Assembly (NCBI GenBank): GCA_020024255.1
Contig: JAHHTX010000058.1
Location: 1-12,998, forward strand
Direction: 5' to 3'
DNA length: 12,998 nucleotides
Origin: Anaerotignum sp.
Lineage (GTDB): Bacteria; Bacillota; Clostridia; Lachnospirales; Anaerotignaceae
Shown here: positions 6,566-12,998 of the stretch, one piece after another
How the letters are laid out: each line of letters opens with the position of its first letter
Position numbering within the stretch: position 1 is the stretch's first letter
Notes under the pieces: generated by a model
Seen by the model: the letters and a program-made list of their open reading frames with translations, nothing else
Told to the model about the DNA's origin: nothing
Databases searched by the model: none
Program-made: the position numbers and the translations under genes

Positions 6566-7667
6566 CTTTGGGGAAAAAGTGAAAATTTCTATTTTTGGGC
6601 AATCACATTCTGAGGCAGTTGGTGTTGTCATTGACGGACTTCCGGCAGGAGAGGAAATCGACATGAAAAAAGTCTATACCTTTATGAAACGACGGGCTCC
6701 TGGTCAGTATAAATATGTCACACCTAGAAAAGAAGCCGACATTCCCCATGTTTTGTCTGGAATTTTTGCAGGAAGAACCTGCGGCGTACCCCTTTGTGCC
6801 GTCATTGAAAATACGAATATTCGTTCAAAAGATTATATACAGCTGAAAGAAATGCCAAGACCCGGTCATGCAGATTTTACGGCGGAAATCAAATATGGTG
6901 GTTTTCAGGATTATCGAGGTGGCGGTCATTTTTCAGGACGGCTGACAGCACCCCTTTGCTTTGCAGGTGCAGTTTGTATGCAAATATTGGAAAGACGAGG
7001 TATTTCCATTGGAGGACATATTCTCTCCATAAAAGAAGAAAAGGATACACCCATCAATGCCGTATCTGTTTCCCCCAGAGAACTGGAAGTCGTGAAGGAA
7101 AAAATATTTCCTGTTTTTTCCGATGACGTAGGAAAACGAATGCAAAATGTTATCGAGGCTGCCCGTATGAAAGAAGATTCGGTAGGCGGTATTGTAGAAG
7201 CGGCAGTGGTTGGGCTGCCTGTAGGCATTGGTGAACCTTTCTTTGATGGACTGGAAAGTAAGATTGCCTCCATTTTGTTTGCCATTCCTGCGGTAAAAGG
7301 GGTGGATTTTGGAGAAGGCTTTGGTGTATCTCGTTTATTTGGCTCGGAAAATAATGATGCGTTTTACTATAATGTAAAAGGACAGGTGAAAACAAAAACG
7401 AACCATCATGGTGGCAGTTTGGGGGGAATCTCAAGCGGTATGCCTCTTACGGTACGAGTTGCTTTTAAACCGACCCCTTCTATTTCTAGGGAGCAGGATA
7501 CCATTTCTATGTCAAAAGGAAGGGTGGAAAAGCTGAACGTGACAGGACGGCATGACCCTTGCATTGTACCAAGAGCCGTACCTTGTGTGGAAGCTGCACT
7601 GGCAGTAGCCATATTGGATTTGTATTGCTTACAGTTTGGAGGAGGAATACACAATGGACTTGAATAA
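6555..7667 (+). CDS. aroC: Chorismate synthase
   Basis: AroC makes chorismate from EPSP, with reduced FMN as cofactor. It has 370 residues, the normal length. The two catalytic histidines are visible as H18 (in GQSHSE, where most relatives have GESHG) and H106 (RPGHADF). The conserved patches DYRGGGHFSGRLTA (120–133) and GRHDPCIVPRAVP near the C-terminus are present. The start at 6555 is preferred to an in-frame GTG at 6546, because that GTG is part of the ribosome site AGGAGGTG (6541–6548). It overlaps aroA by 11 bases and pheA by 14, so the three are probably translationally coupled. Confidence 0.96.
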   Translation: MSSSFGEKVKISIFGQSHSEAVGVVIDGLPAGEEIDMKKVYTFMKRRAPGQYKYVTPRKEADIPHVLSGIFAGRTCGVPLCAVIENTNIRSKDYIQLKEMPRPGHADFTAEIKYGGFQDYRGGGHFSGRLTAPLCFAGAVCMQILERRGISIGGHILSIKEEKDTPINAVSVSPRELEVVKEKIFPVFSDDVGKRMQNVIEAARMKEDSVGGIVEAAVVGLPVGIGEPFFDGLESKIASILFAIPAVKGVDFGEGFGVSRLFGSENNDAFYYNVKGQVKTKTNHHGGSLGGISSGMPLTVRVAFKPTPSISREQDTISMSKGRVEKLNVTGRHDPCIVPRAVPCVEAALAVAILDLYCLQFGGGIHNGLE

Positions 7668-8565
7668 ACTGCGATTGCAAATTGATGAGATAGATGCAAA
7701 AATGGTAGATTTATTTGTGCAGCGTATGGAGGTTGCTGCAAAAATTGGTCAAGCAAAAGCAGAAAATCATTTGCCTGTTCTGAATGCCAAAAGAGAAAAT
7801 GATGTTTTACAAAAGGTGGCAGAGCGGGCAGGAACAGATTTTGCACCATATGCCAACAACCTTTATCAAAATATGTTTCATTTAAGTAGAAACTATCAGG
7901 CAAGACTTATGGAAAAAGAAACACCACTCACCGGTGAAATACAGAAGAATGTGAAAAATGCTGTTTGGGAATTTCCAAGCAAAGCAGTTGTTGCCTGTCA
8001 AAGATTAGCAGGTTCTCATGAAGAGAGGGCCTGCGAAAAACTGGTTGCTCAGTCTGAAATAAAGTATTTCCACCATTTTGTAGATGTATGTCACGCGGTT
8101 GAAAGCGGTCTTTGTCAATATGGAGTGTTACCCATTGAAAATAGCTTTTCTGATTCCGTTTTTGCAATATATGATTTCCTAGCGCACCATAAACTCTACA
8201 TTGTCAGGAGCTTAAAGCTAGCTATATCGCAAAACGATGCGCAGAATACCCAAAACCACTATACGCGTTTCATTTGTATAGCAAAACATATGGAAATTTA
8301 CCGTGGTGCGCATAAAATCAGTCTGGGATTTTCCATACCGCATACTCTGGGTTCTTTGTATGACGTACTGGGTAAAATCTTCTGTCAGAGTATCAATCTA
8401 TGCAAGCTGGAGAGCAGACCTGTTCCGGGGAAAGACGGTTTATCCCGTTTTTATTGTGATTTAGATGCTTCTGTATTTTCTAAAGAGGTACTTTCTCTCT
8501 TACAGGATATGGAATTGTCTGCCAAGGAATTTTCCTTCCTTGGTTGTTATTTGGAAATGGCATAA
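7654..8565 (+). CDS. pheA: Chorismate mutase–(truncated prephenate dehydratase)–ACT protein
   Basis: This has the order of a bifunctional P-protein but only 303 residues, where about 370–380 is usual in Clostridia. Residues 1–88 are an AroQ-type chorismate mutase with its active-site set R7, R24, K35, R47, E48, S78 and Q82 (N44 where E. coli has Asp). Residues about 110–190 match the first lobe of prephenate dehydratase, including YGVLPIENS (156–164) and YDFL. The frame then jumps from RSLKLAIS to NHYTRF (201–206), omitting the second lobe of about 60–70 residues. The usual GxxGxYS is degraded to RLAGSHE. Residues about 215–300 form a complete ACT domain, with SIPHTLGSLY (227–236) and ESRP (253–256), the phenylalanine-binding signatures. 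Mutase activity is likely and dehydratase activity doubtful. The start follows GGAGGAGGA (7638–7646). Confidence 0.88.
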   Translation: MDLNKLRLQIDEIDAKMVDLFVQRMEVAAKIGQAKAENHLPVLNAKRENDVLQKVAERAGTDFAPYANNLYQNMFHLSRNYQARLMEKETPLTGEIQKNVKNAVWEFPSKAVVACQRLAGSHEERACEKLVAQSEIKYFHHFVDVCHAVESGLCQYGVLPIENSFSDSVFAIYDFLAHHKLYIVRSLKLAISQNDAQNTQNHYTRFICIAKHMEIYRGAHKISLGFSIPHTLGSLYDVLGKIFCQSINLCKLESRPVPGKDGLSRFYCDLDASVFSKEVLSLLQDMELSAKEFSFLGCYLEMA

Positions 8566-8577
8566 GGAGGTAAATTT

Positions 8578-9015
8578 ATGCGGATATTGGTATTGAACGG
8601 TCCAAATTTGAATATGCTGGGCATACGCGAAAAGCATATTTATGGCACACAAACGTATGATGATTTAACAGATGAAATTCTCGACCTTTGCGAAAAAGAA
8701 CAAATTACTGTTGAAGTTATACAATCCAATCATGAAGGGGAGTTGGTAGACCAAATACAACAGGCATATTTTAACGACACAGATGCTATTGTGATCAATC
8801 CTGCGGCATATACCCACACCAGTGTGGCAATTTTAGATGCCTTAAAAGCGGTTAATCTTCCTACAGTGGAGGTGCATTTATCTGATGTCAGTCAAAGGGA
8901 GGATTTCAGGCAAATTTCTTATGCCGGTATGGCATGTGAAAAAACCATTATGGGAAAAGGTTTTGCAGGATATACAGAGGCAATTTTGTACCTCAAAGCA
9001 AAATATCAAAAATAA
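8578..9015 (+). CDS. aroQ: Type II 3-dehydroquinate dehydratase
   Basis: AroQ removes water from 3-dehydroquinate to give 3-dehydroshikimate, the third shikimate step. This is the small dodecameric type II form, 145 residues, unrelated to AroD. Visible are LNGPNLNMLGIRE (5–17), the flexible-loop Arg17 and catalytic Tyr22, INPAAYTHTS (73–82), and the catalytic-His segment EVHLSDVSQREDFR (97–110). The start has an excellent site, AAGGAGGT (8564–8571), which overlaps the pheA stop, with a 6-base spacer. It is the last recognised gene of the operon; aroE and aroK must lie elsewhere. Confidence 0.96.
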   Translation: MRILVLNGPNLNMLGIREKHIYGTQTYDDLTDEILDLCEKEQITVEVIQSNHEGELVDQIQQAYFNDTDAIVINPAAYTHTSVAILDALKAVNLPTVEVHLSDVSQREDFRQISYAGMACEKTIMGKGFAGYTEAILYLKAKYQK

Positions 9016-9394
9016 ACAGCCAAAAGGTGTACACGATATTTTGCGTGTTTTCTCCTTTACAGATATCGTATATACAATCACTTATCAAACAGTATATGGT
9101 TTCGGCTATCAATGGGTGGTAGATTCTTTGATATCTGCCGAAGCAGACAGAATTGTAATGGAGAAAAACCTATAAAACGACGTGTACTTACACGGAAGGA
9201 AAACAGCACATATATTACCATAGACGAAAGTGAAACGGCAGAAAGTTACATTACCGACATCCGAAAGAAAGATATTGCGGTAATCAATTTATAGGTACAT
9301 ACCTGCTCATTTATGGAGCAATAAAGTTGGTGTTACGTCAGGGAAAGAAGTGGGCAAAGGATAACGCATAAAAAAATTTATGGGGGTATATAAA
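9016..9394. other. aroQ–CDF intergenic region without a recognised gene
   Basis: These 379 bases hold no gene I can support. A 60-codon frame at 9112–9294 and an overlapping frame ending at 9175 have no ribosome site and no known motif. Short structures are visible: TCTGC/GCAGA (9134–9147, CGAA loop), AGGTA/TACCT near 9292–9303 and TGCTC/GAGCA near 9304–9320. The last two lie in what should be the 5' leader of the CDF gene and could be regulatory. They do not match a metal riboswitch that I know. Confidence 0.4.
9031..9055 (+). terminator. Weak possible terminator after aroQ
   Basis: ACACG (9031–9035) pairs with CGTGT (9044–9048) around an 8-base loop, followed by a broken T-rich run (TTTTCTCCTTT, starting at 9048). 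The stem is short and the T tract poor. It is listed because it is the only candidate stop between the aro operon and the CDF gene. Confidence 0.28.
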
Positions 9395-10297
9395 ATGAAA
9401 AAGAAAGAAGTTTCAGAAAAAGAAAAAATTGTGATGAATACATCGGTAAACACGATGATTGTCAATCTTGTTTTGTCTGTTGGAAAAGTCATTGCCGGTA
9501 TTGTAGGACATTCCAGTGCGATGATTTCCGATGCTGTACATTCCGCATCAGATGTATTCAGTACGATCATTGTCATGGTGGGATACCGGTTGTCGGAACG
9601 TGATTCAGACCAGAATCACCCTTACGGACACGAACGCATAGAATGTGTAGCGGCGATTCTCCTTGCCATGGTGCTTTGTATTACTGGTGTAACCATTGGC
9701 ATTTCCGGGATTCGCTATATGTTGGGTATAGGAGAATCCACGTTGGAAGTACCGGGTGTACTGCCACTGGTGGCAGCAATATTTTCTATTCTGGTAAAAG
9801 AAGGTATGTATCATTATACAAAACTAGCAGCAAAAAAAGTTAATTCCGGTGCATTGATGGCAGATGCTTGGCACCATCGTTCCGATGCATTGTCTTCCAT
9901 TGGCAGCTTGGTGGGGATTGCAGGAGCAAGATTGGGATACCCGATCTGCGACCCCGTTGCCAGTGTCATAATTTCTGTTTTCATTGTAAAAGCGGCTTAT
10001 GATATTTTTAAAGATGCCATTGATAAAATGATGGATACAGCTTGTGATGAGGACACCATAGAACGGATTCGGGAAGTCATTTCAGAGCAAGAAGGGGTAA
10101 TACGCATTGACAGCCTGCAATCCAGACAATTCGGTGCAAGAGCATATGTAGATGTGGAAATTGCAGCAGATGGAAATTTAACACTGACCGACGCCCATGC
10201 CATTGCAGAACAGGTGCATCGGCAAATTGAGGTGTCTTTTCCAGAGGTAAAGCACTGTATGGTACATGTCAATCCGGCAGATAGACCAATCGGCTAG
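9395..10297 (+). CDS. Cation diffusion facilitator (CDF) family metal transporter
   Basis: This 300-residue membrane protein exports divalent metal ions in exchange for protons. Six membrane helices are expected in the first ~210 residues, then a cytoplasmic ferredoxin-like domain (about 215–295) that dimerises and binds metal. The transport site is visible as H49-x3-D53 in the second helix (SDAVHSASD) and H160-x3-D164 in the fifth (DAWHHRSDA). The CDF signature HPYGHERIE spans 75–83. An HD–HD site fits zinc best by family rules, but cobalt, cadmium or others are possible. The start at 9395 is preferred because GGGGGT (9382–9387) lies seven bases upstream; an ATG at 9380 has no ribosome site. 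It is followed by a strong terminator and is probably a single-gene unit. Confidence 0.92.
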   Translation: MKKKEVSEKEKIVMNTSVNTMIVNLVLSVGKVIAGIVGHSSAMISDAVHSASDVFSTIIVMVGYRLSERDSDQNHPYGHERIECVAAILLAMVLCITGVTIGISGIRYMLGIGESTLEVPGVLPLVAAIFSILVKEGMYHYTKLAAKKVNSGALMADAWHHRSDALSSIGSLVGIAGARLGYPICDPVASVIISVFIVKAAYDIFKDAIDKMMDTACDEDTIERIREVISEQEGVIRIDSLQSRQFGARAYVDVEIAADGNLTLTDAHAIAEQVHRQIEVSFPEVKHCMVHVNPADRPIG

Positions 10298-10369
10298 TCA
10301 AAAATTGTGCAAATTGTCTGTAAGAATGAAGAAAATAGATTATTTTTTTCAGAAAATAGATAAATTTCA

Positions 10370-10417
10370 AAAAAAAGGCAGGTGTAAAGGAAAAATACTT
10401 GACATCTGCCTTTTTTT
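10370..10417 (+). terminator. Strong Rho-independent terminator after the CDF gene
   Basis: An A-run plus GGCAGGTGT (10377–10385) pairs with ACATCTGCC (10402–10410) plus a T-run (10411–10417), with one G–U and a 16-base loop. The stem is about 15–16 bp including the A–T pairs. The flanking A and T runs would let it work in both directions. Its 3' half is shared with the ylxM promoter. Confidence 0.8.
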
Positions 10418-10461
10418 GCTTTACAATAACTCAGGTAGTTGTAAAGTATTTTTGCTTTACA
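10383..10461. repeat. Four alternating copies of TGTAAAG / CTTTACA around the ylxM promoter
   Basis: TGTAAAG occurs at 10383–10389 and 10440–10446. Its reverse complement CTTTACA occurs at 10419–10425 and 10455–10461. The last two form a 7-bp hairpin (8-base loop) that ends directly before the GGAGG ribosome site of ylxM. A longer 13-base direct repeat, TTTTTGCTTTACA, lies at 10413–10425 and 10449–10461; the first copy contains part of the -10. Confidence 0.6.
10399..10427 (+). promoter_or_regulatory. Near-consensus sigma-A promoter of ylxM–ffh–rpsP–khpA
   Basis: A perfect TTGACA (10399–10404), a 17-base spacer and TACAAT (10422–10427, 5 of 6) make this the best promoter in the window. Transcription should start near 10434, about 40 bases before ylxM. 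The -35 lies inside the upstream terminator hairpin. Confidence 0.82.
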
Positions 10462-10474
10462 GGAGGATGAGGAT

Positions 10475-10825
10475 ATGGATGAAATCCTGCATTTGACGCT
10501 GCTCTTTGATTTTTACGGTGAGCTTTTGACGGAAAAACAAAAGCAGGTTTTTGCAATGCACTACCAAGATGACCTTTCTCTTTCTGAAATCGGAGAGGAA
10601 TTGTCCATCAGCCGTCAGGCGGTACGAGATCAGTTGAAACGCACAGAACATATTCTGGCGGATTACGAAGAAAAACTGGGACTTTTGAAGCGGTTCCAAG
10701 AACAGAAACAAGCTGTGCGTATCATGAAGGATATCATGGAAGACTTGGAGTTTTCCTGCATTTCCGAAGCAGATAAAGCACGCATAGAAAAGATGAAAGA
10801 AATCGCTGATGCGATATTATCCTGA
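10475..10825 (+). CDS. ylxM: YlxM-family helix-turn-helix protein
   Basis: This small protein of 116 residues is from the UPF0122/YlxM family, which is nearly always encoded just before ffh. It is predicted to bind nucleic acid, and in streptococci the homologue has been linked to the signal recognition particle pathway. The sigma-factor-like helix-turn-helix is visible in LTEKQKQVFAMHYQDDLS followed by EIGEELSISRQAVRDQLKR (about 18–57). The C-terminal half is helical and charged. The start has GGAGG (10462–10466) eight bases upstream, directly behind a small hairpin. The ffh start lies 13 bases beyond the stop. Confidence 0.9.
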   Translation: MDEILHLTLLFDFYGELLTEKQKQVFAMHYQDDLSLSEIGEELSISRQAVRDQLKRTEHILADYEEKLGLLKRFQEQKQAVRIMKDIMEDLEFSCISEADKARIEKMKEIADAILS

Positions 10826-10838
10826 AAGGAGAGCGGTT

Positions 10839-12179
10839 ATGGCATTTGAAAATCTTTCCAATAAGTTACAGGAAGTATTCAAACAGCTGAAAGGCAAAGG
10901 AAAGCTGACGGAAGCCGATGTAAAAACGGCAATGCGTGAAGTCAAAATCGCACTTTTGGAGGCCGATGTAAACTTTAAAATCGTAAAAAGCTTTATCAAG
11001 ACTGTAACAGAACGTGCTGTCGGCACAGAAGTTCTGGAAGGGCTGAACCCTGGTCAGCAGGTCATTAAAATTGTAAATGAGGAGCTTATTGCACTTATGG
11101 GGGAAACCCAGAGCCGTTTGACATTTGCAAACCGTCCGCCTACTGTATATATGATGGTTGGTTTGCAGGGGGCAGGGAAGACAACCAGTAGTGGTAAACT
11201 TGCAGGTCAGCTTCGCAAGCAGGGCAAGAATCCCCTTTTGGTAGCCTGTGACGTCTATCGTCCTGCGGCAATTAAACAGTTACAGGTTGTGGGAAAAAAT
11301 TACAATATTCCCGTATTTGAAATGGGCGACCAGTTAAGTCCTGTAGAAATCTCCAAAAAAGCATTGGAATATGCAGCAGAAAATCGAAATGATGTAATTC
11401 TTATTGATACGGCAGGGCGACTGCACATCAATGAAGAATTGATGCAAGAATTGCAGGACATTAAAGTAGCCGTAAAACCACAGGAAATCCTCTTGGTTGT
11501 AGATGCGATGACAGGGCAGGATGCCGTAACGGTTGCAGAGAGCTTTGATTGTCAACTTGGGGTTGATGGGATTATTCTGACAAAGCTGGACGGCGATGCC
11601 AGAGGTGGTGCTGCACTTTCTGTTAGAAGCGTGACCAATAAACCCATTAAATATATTGGTATGGGAGAAAAGATGGAAGATTTGGAACCTTTCTATCCCG
11701 ACCGTATGGCTTCCCGTATTTTAGGCATGGGCGATGTACTGACACTCATTGATAAGGTACAGCAGAACATTGATGAACAGGAAGCCGCAGAAATGCAGAA
11801 AAAAATGCTGTCCAATGATTTCACATTGGAGGATTTCTTATCCCAGATGCAGCAGGTGAAAAAAATGGGCCCGTTGAAAGACCTCATGGGTATGATACCA
11901 GGCATGAATAGATTTAATTTGGACGAAGCCATGAAAGGCATAGATCCTGGTAAAGAAATGAGTAAGACAGAGGCAATCATTCAATCCATGACGAAAGAAG
12001 AAAGAAACAATCCTTCTATTTTGAATGGACCTAGAAAGAAAAGGATTGCCATTGGTTCAGGCAGAAGTATTGCCGAAGTGAATCGTTTGCTGAAACAGTT
12101 TGAAGAAATGAAAAAAATGATGAAGCAAATGACGAATATGCAGAAAGGTAAAAAGGGCAAATTTCCCTTTTTCCGATAA
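10839..12179 (+). CDS. ffh: Signal recognition particle GTPase Ffh
   Basis: Ffh binds 4.5S/6S RNA and signal sequences and, with FtsY, delivers nascent membrane proteins to the translocon. Its 446 residues match the usual length. The N domain (about 1–90) is followed by the GTPase G domain with G1 GLQGAGKTT (108–116), DVYRPAA (138–144), DTAGR (190–194) and TKLDGDARGG (248–257). The M domain (about 300–446) has the RNA-binding RIAIGSGR motif and a methionine-rich tail for signal sequences. The start at 10839 follows AAGGAG (10826–10831) with a 7-base spacer; a further-upstream in-frame start would overlap ylxM without a ribosome site. Confidence 0.98.
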   Translation: MAFENLSNKLQEVFKQLKGKGKLTEADVKTAMREVKIALLEADVNFKIVKSFIKTVTERAVGTEVLEGLNPGQQVIKIVNEELIALMGETQSRLTFANRPPTVYMMVGLQGAGKTTSSGKLAGQLRKQGKNPLLVACDVYRPAAIKQLQVVGKNYNIPVFEMGDQLSPVEISKKALEYAAENRNDVILIDTAGRLHINEELMQELQDIKVAVKPQEILLVVDAMTGQDAVTVAESFDCQLGVDGIILTKLDGDARGGAALSVRSVTNKPIKYIGMGEKMEDLEPFYPDRMASRILGMGDVLTLIDKVQQNIDEQEAAEMQKKMLSNDFTLEDFLSQMQQVKKMGPLKDLMGMIPGMNRFNLDEAMKGIDPGKEMSKTEAIIQSMTKEERNNPSILNGPRKKRIAIGSGRSIAEVNRLLKQFEEMKKMMKQMTNMQKGKKGKFPFFR

Positions 12180-12210
12180 ATTCAACAAGTATATTTAGGA
12201 GGTGAAAAAC

Positions 12211-12459
12211 ATGGCAGTAAGAATCAGATTGAAAAGACTGGGTGCAAAAAAGGCTCCTTTTTATAGAATCGTTGTAGCAGATTCCAGAGTATCCAGAAAC
12301 AGTAAGTCTATCGAAGAAATCGGTTACTACGATCCTACAAAAGAACCCGTTGTACTGAAGGTAGACACAGAAGCAGCACAGAAATGGCTGGCAACAGGTG
12401 CACAGCCTTCCGAAACTGCAAAGGCTCTGTTGAAAAAAGCAGGCGTTATCGGCGAATAA
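12211..12459 (+). CDS. rpsP: 30S ribosomal protein S16
   Basis: This is the small-subunit protein bS16, 82 residues, of normal length. The characteristic N-terminus MAVRIRLKRLGAKKAPFYRI is present, followed by ADSRVSRNSKSIEEIGYYDP (about 23–42). ATG 12211 is chosen because AGGAGGTG (12197–12204) lies six bases upstream; an in-frame GTG at 12202 is part of that ribosome site. It lies 31 bases after ffh, in the order usual for Firmicutes. Confidence 0.97.
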   Translation: MAVRIRLKRLGAKKAPFYRIVVADSRVSRNSKSIEEIGYYDPTKEPVVLKVDTEAAQKWLATGAQPSETAKALLKKAGVIGE

Positions 12460-12481
12460 TTCGTAACGGGAGGCCATTGCT

Positions 12482-12712
12482 ATGAAAGAATTATTAGAAA
12501 TAATCGCAAAAAATCTTGTGGATTATCCAGAACAGGTGTCTGTTTCTGAAAAAGAAAGTGAAAATGCCTGCATTTTGGAATTAAAAGTTGCACCAGATGA
12601 TATGGGAAAAGTCATTGGCAAGCAGGGTCGGATTGCAAAGGCGATTCGTACCGTAGTAAAAGCCGCAGCTATTCACGAAGATAAAAAGATTATTGTAGAA
12701 ATTGTACAGTAA
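12482..12712 (+). CDS. khpA: KhpA-type KH-domain RNA-binding protein
   Basis: This is a 76-residue single KH domain of the YlqC/KhpA family. In Gram-positive bacteria KhpA pairs with KhpB (Jag/EloR) to bind RNA and affects cell elongation and division. The GxxG loop is visible as GKVIGKQGRIAKAIRTVVKA (about 43–62). The start follows GGGAGG (12468–12473) with an 8-base spacer, 22 bases after rpsP. The usual next genes, rimM, trmD and rplS, do not follow; a terminator hairpin does. Confidence 0.94.
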   Translation: MKELLEIIAKNLVDYPEQVSVSEKESENACILELKVAPDDMGKVIGKQGRIAKAIRTVVKAAAIHEDKKIIVEIVQ

Positions 12713-12998
12713 GCCAGAACAAATATGGCTTTGTAAATGGTATTTAGCAGGGTGCTTGCACCCTGCTTAGCTTATTGAAAACGCATAGATAACAAAAATT
12801 AATCAGCAGAATGTAGGAGCATAAAGGGGATTCCTTTATGGAATCCACAAACTAAACATATATTTTTGTAAAGGTAGACAGAGTATTTTAAGACATTTCA
12901 TGCCATTTGACTATCTTTGTTTACTTACAAAAAGATTAAATAAAACGGAGACTTTACCTTAGTCATTTTTTTGACACCTAGAAGAGACATTTTGCGGA
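12713..12998. other. Non-coding end of the window after khpA
   Basis: No ORF could be supported on either strand in these 286 bases. After the terminator lies a perfect 7-bp hairpin GGATTCC/GGAATCC (12828–12846, loop TTTAT) without a T tract. There is also an inverted repeat TTTTTGTAA (12863–12871) / TTACAAAAA (12925–12933), 53 bases apart. A fifth TGTAAAG lies at 12867–12873. On the minus strand, the final ~75 bases are open in one frame, but too little is visible to judge. Confidence 0.4.
12747..12776 (+). terminator. Terminator after khpA
   Basis: GCAGGGTG (12747–12754) pairs perfectly with CACCCTGC (12759–12766) around the tetraloop CTTG, followed by TTAGCTTATT. The stem is GC-rich and strong; the T tract is poor, so termination may be partial. 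It marks the likely end of the ylxM–ffh–rpsP–khpA operon. Confidence 0.62.

Noticed and set aside
8200..8290. Frameshift in pheA hiding the missing dehydratase lobe
   Set aside because: The DNA between the flanking motifs is only about 30 bases, too short in any frame to encode the missing ~60–70 residues. This is a true absence, not a frameshift.
9112..9294. 60-codon plus-strand ORF between aroQ and the CDF gene
   Set aside because: It has no ribosome site and no recognisable motif, and its N-terminal third overlaps another open frame. It is kept only as part of the intergenic description.
9200..9394. NiCo or Mn (yybP–ykoY) riboswitch upstream of the CDF gene
   Set aside because: The conserved bases of these classes could not be found by eye; only small unrelated hairpins are present.
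12828..12846. GGATTCC/GGAATCC hairpin as a terminator
   Set aside because: It is a perfect 7-bp stem, but no T tract follows and no gene ends just before it.
12940..12998. N-terminus or C-terminus of a minus-strand gene at the right edge
   Set aside because: Only about 75 bases of open frame are visible, with no ribosome site or motif to support a call.

Overview
The window looks like chromosomal core DNA of a low-GC, Gram-positive anaerobe of class Clostridia. A Lachnospirales-type genome is the best guess. This rests on AT-rich codon use, strong AGGAGG-type ribosome sites on nearly every gene, a Thermotoga-like DAHP synthase, and the gene sets yhbY–nadD–yqeK–rsfS and ylxM–ffh–rpsP–khpA, which are typical of Firmicutes. 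No mobile element, CRISPR array, rRNA or tRNA was seen.

Layout. Positions 1–470 hold the 5' end of a minus-strand gene of unknown function that runs off the left edge. A divergent promoter then starts a plus-strand operon at 686–2604: the ribosome-assembly protein YhbY, a NadD–YqeK fusion (NAD synthesis plus an HD-domain Ap4A hydrolase) and the ribosome-silencing factor RsfS. A likely terminator follows. Positions 2742–9015 form an aromatic amino acid operon: promoter, a short Tyr/Phe-rich leader ORF, a Rho-independent terminator placed as an attenuator, then aroF, aroB, aroA, aroC, pheA and aroQ. These cover most of the shikimate pathway to chorismate and the first step towards phenylalanine; aroE, aroK and tyrA are absent here. 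Positions 9395–10297 encode a CDF-family metal exporter. Its terminator overlaps a near-consensus promoter for ylxM–ffh–rpsP–khpA (10475–12712), which serves signal recognition particle function and ribosome biogenesis. The last ~290 bases hold a terminator hairpin and non-coding sequence.

The points most worth a second look are these. First, the putative attenuator upstream of aroF has a leader peptide carrying five Tyr/Phe codons in eight. Second, PheA keeps an intact chorismate mutase domain and an ACT domain, but its prephenate dehydratase domain lacks roughly 60–70 residues and has lost conserved residues; it may be a phenylalanine-sensing chorismate mutase. Third, the NadD–YqeK fusion retains a ribosome site and ATG exactly where YqeK begins. 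Fourth, four alternating copies of the heptamer TGTAAAG/CTTTACA surround the ylxM–ffh promoter.
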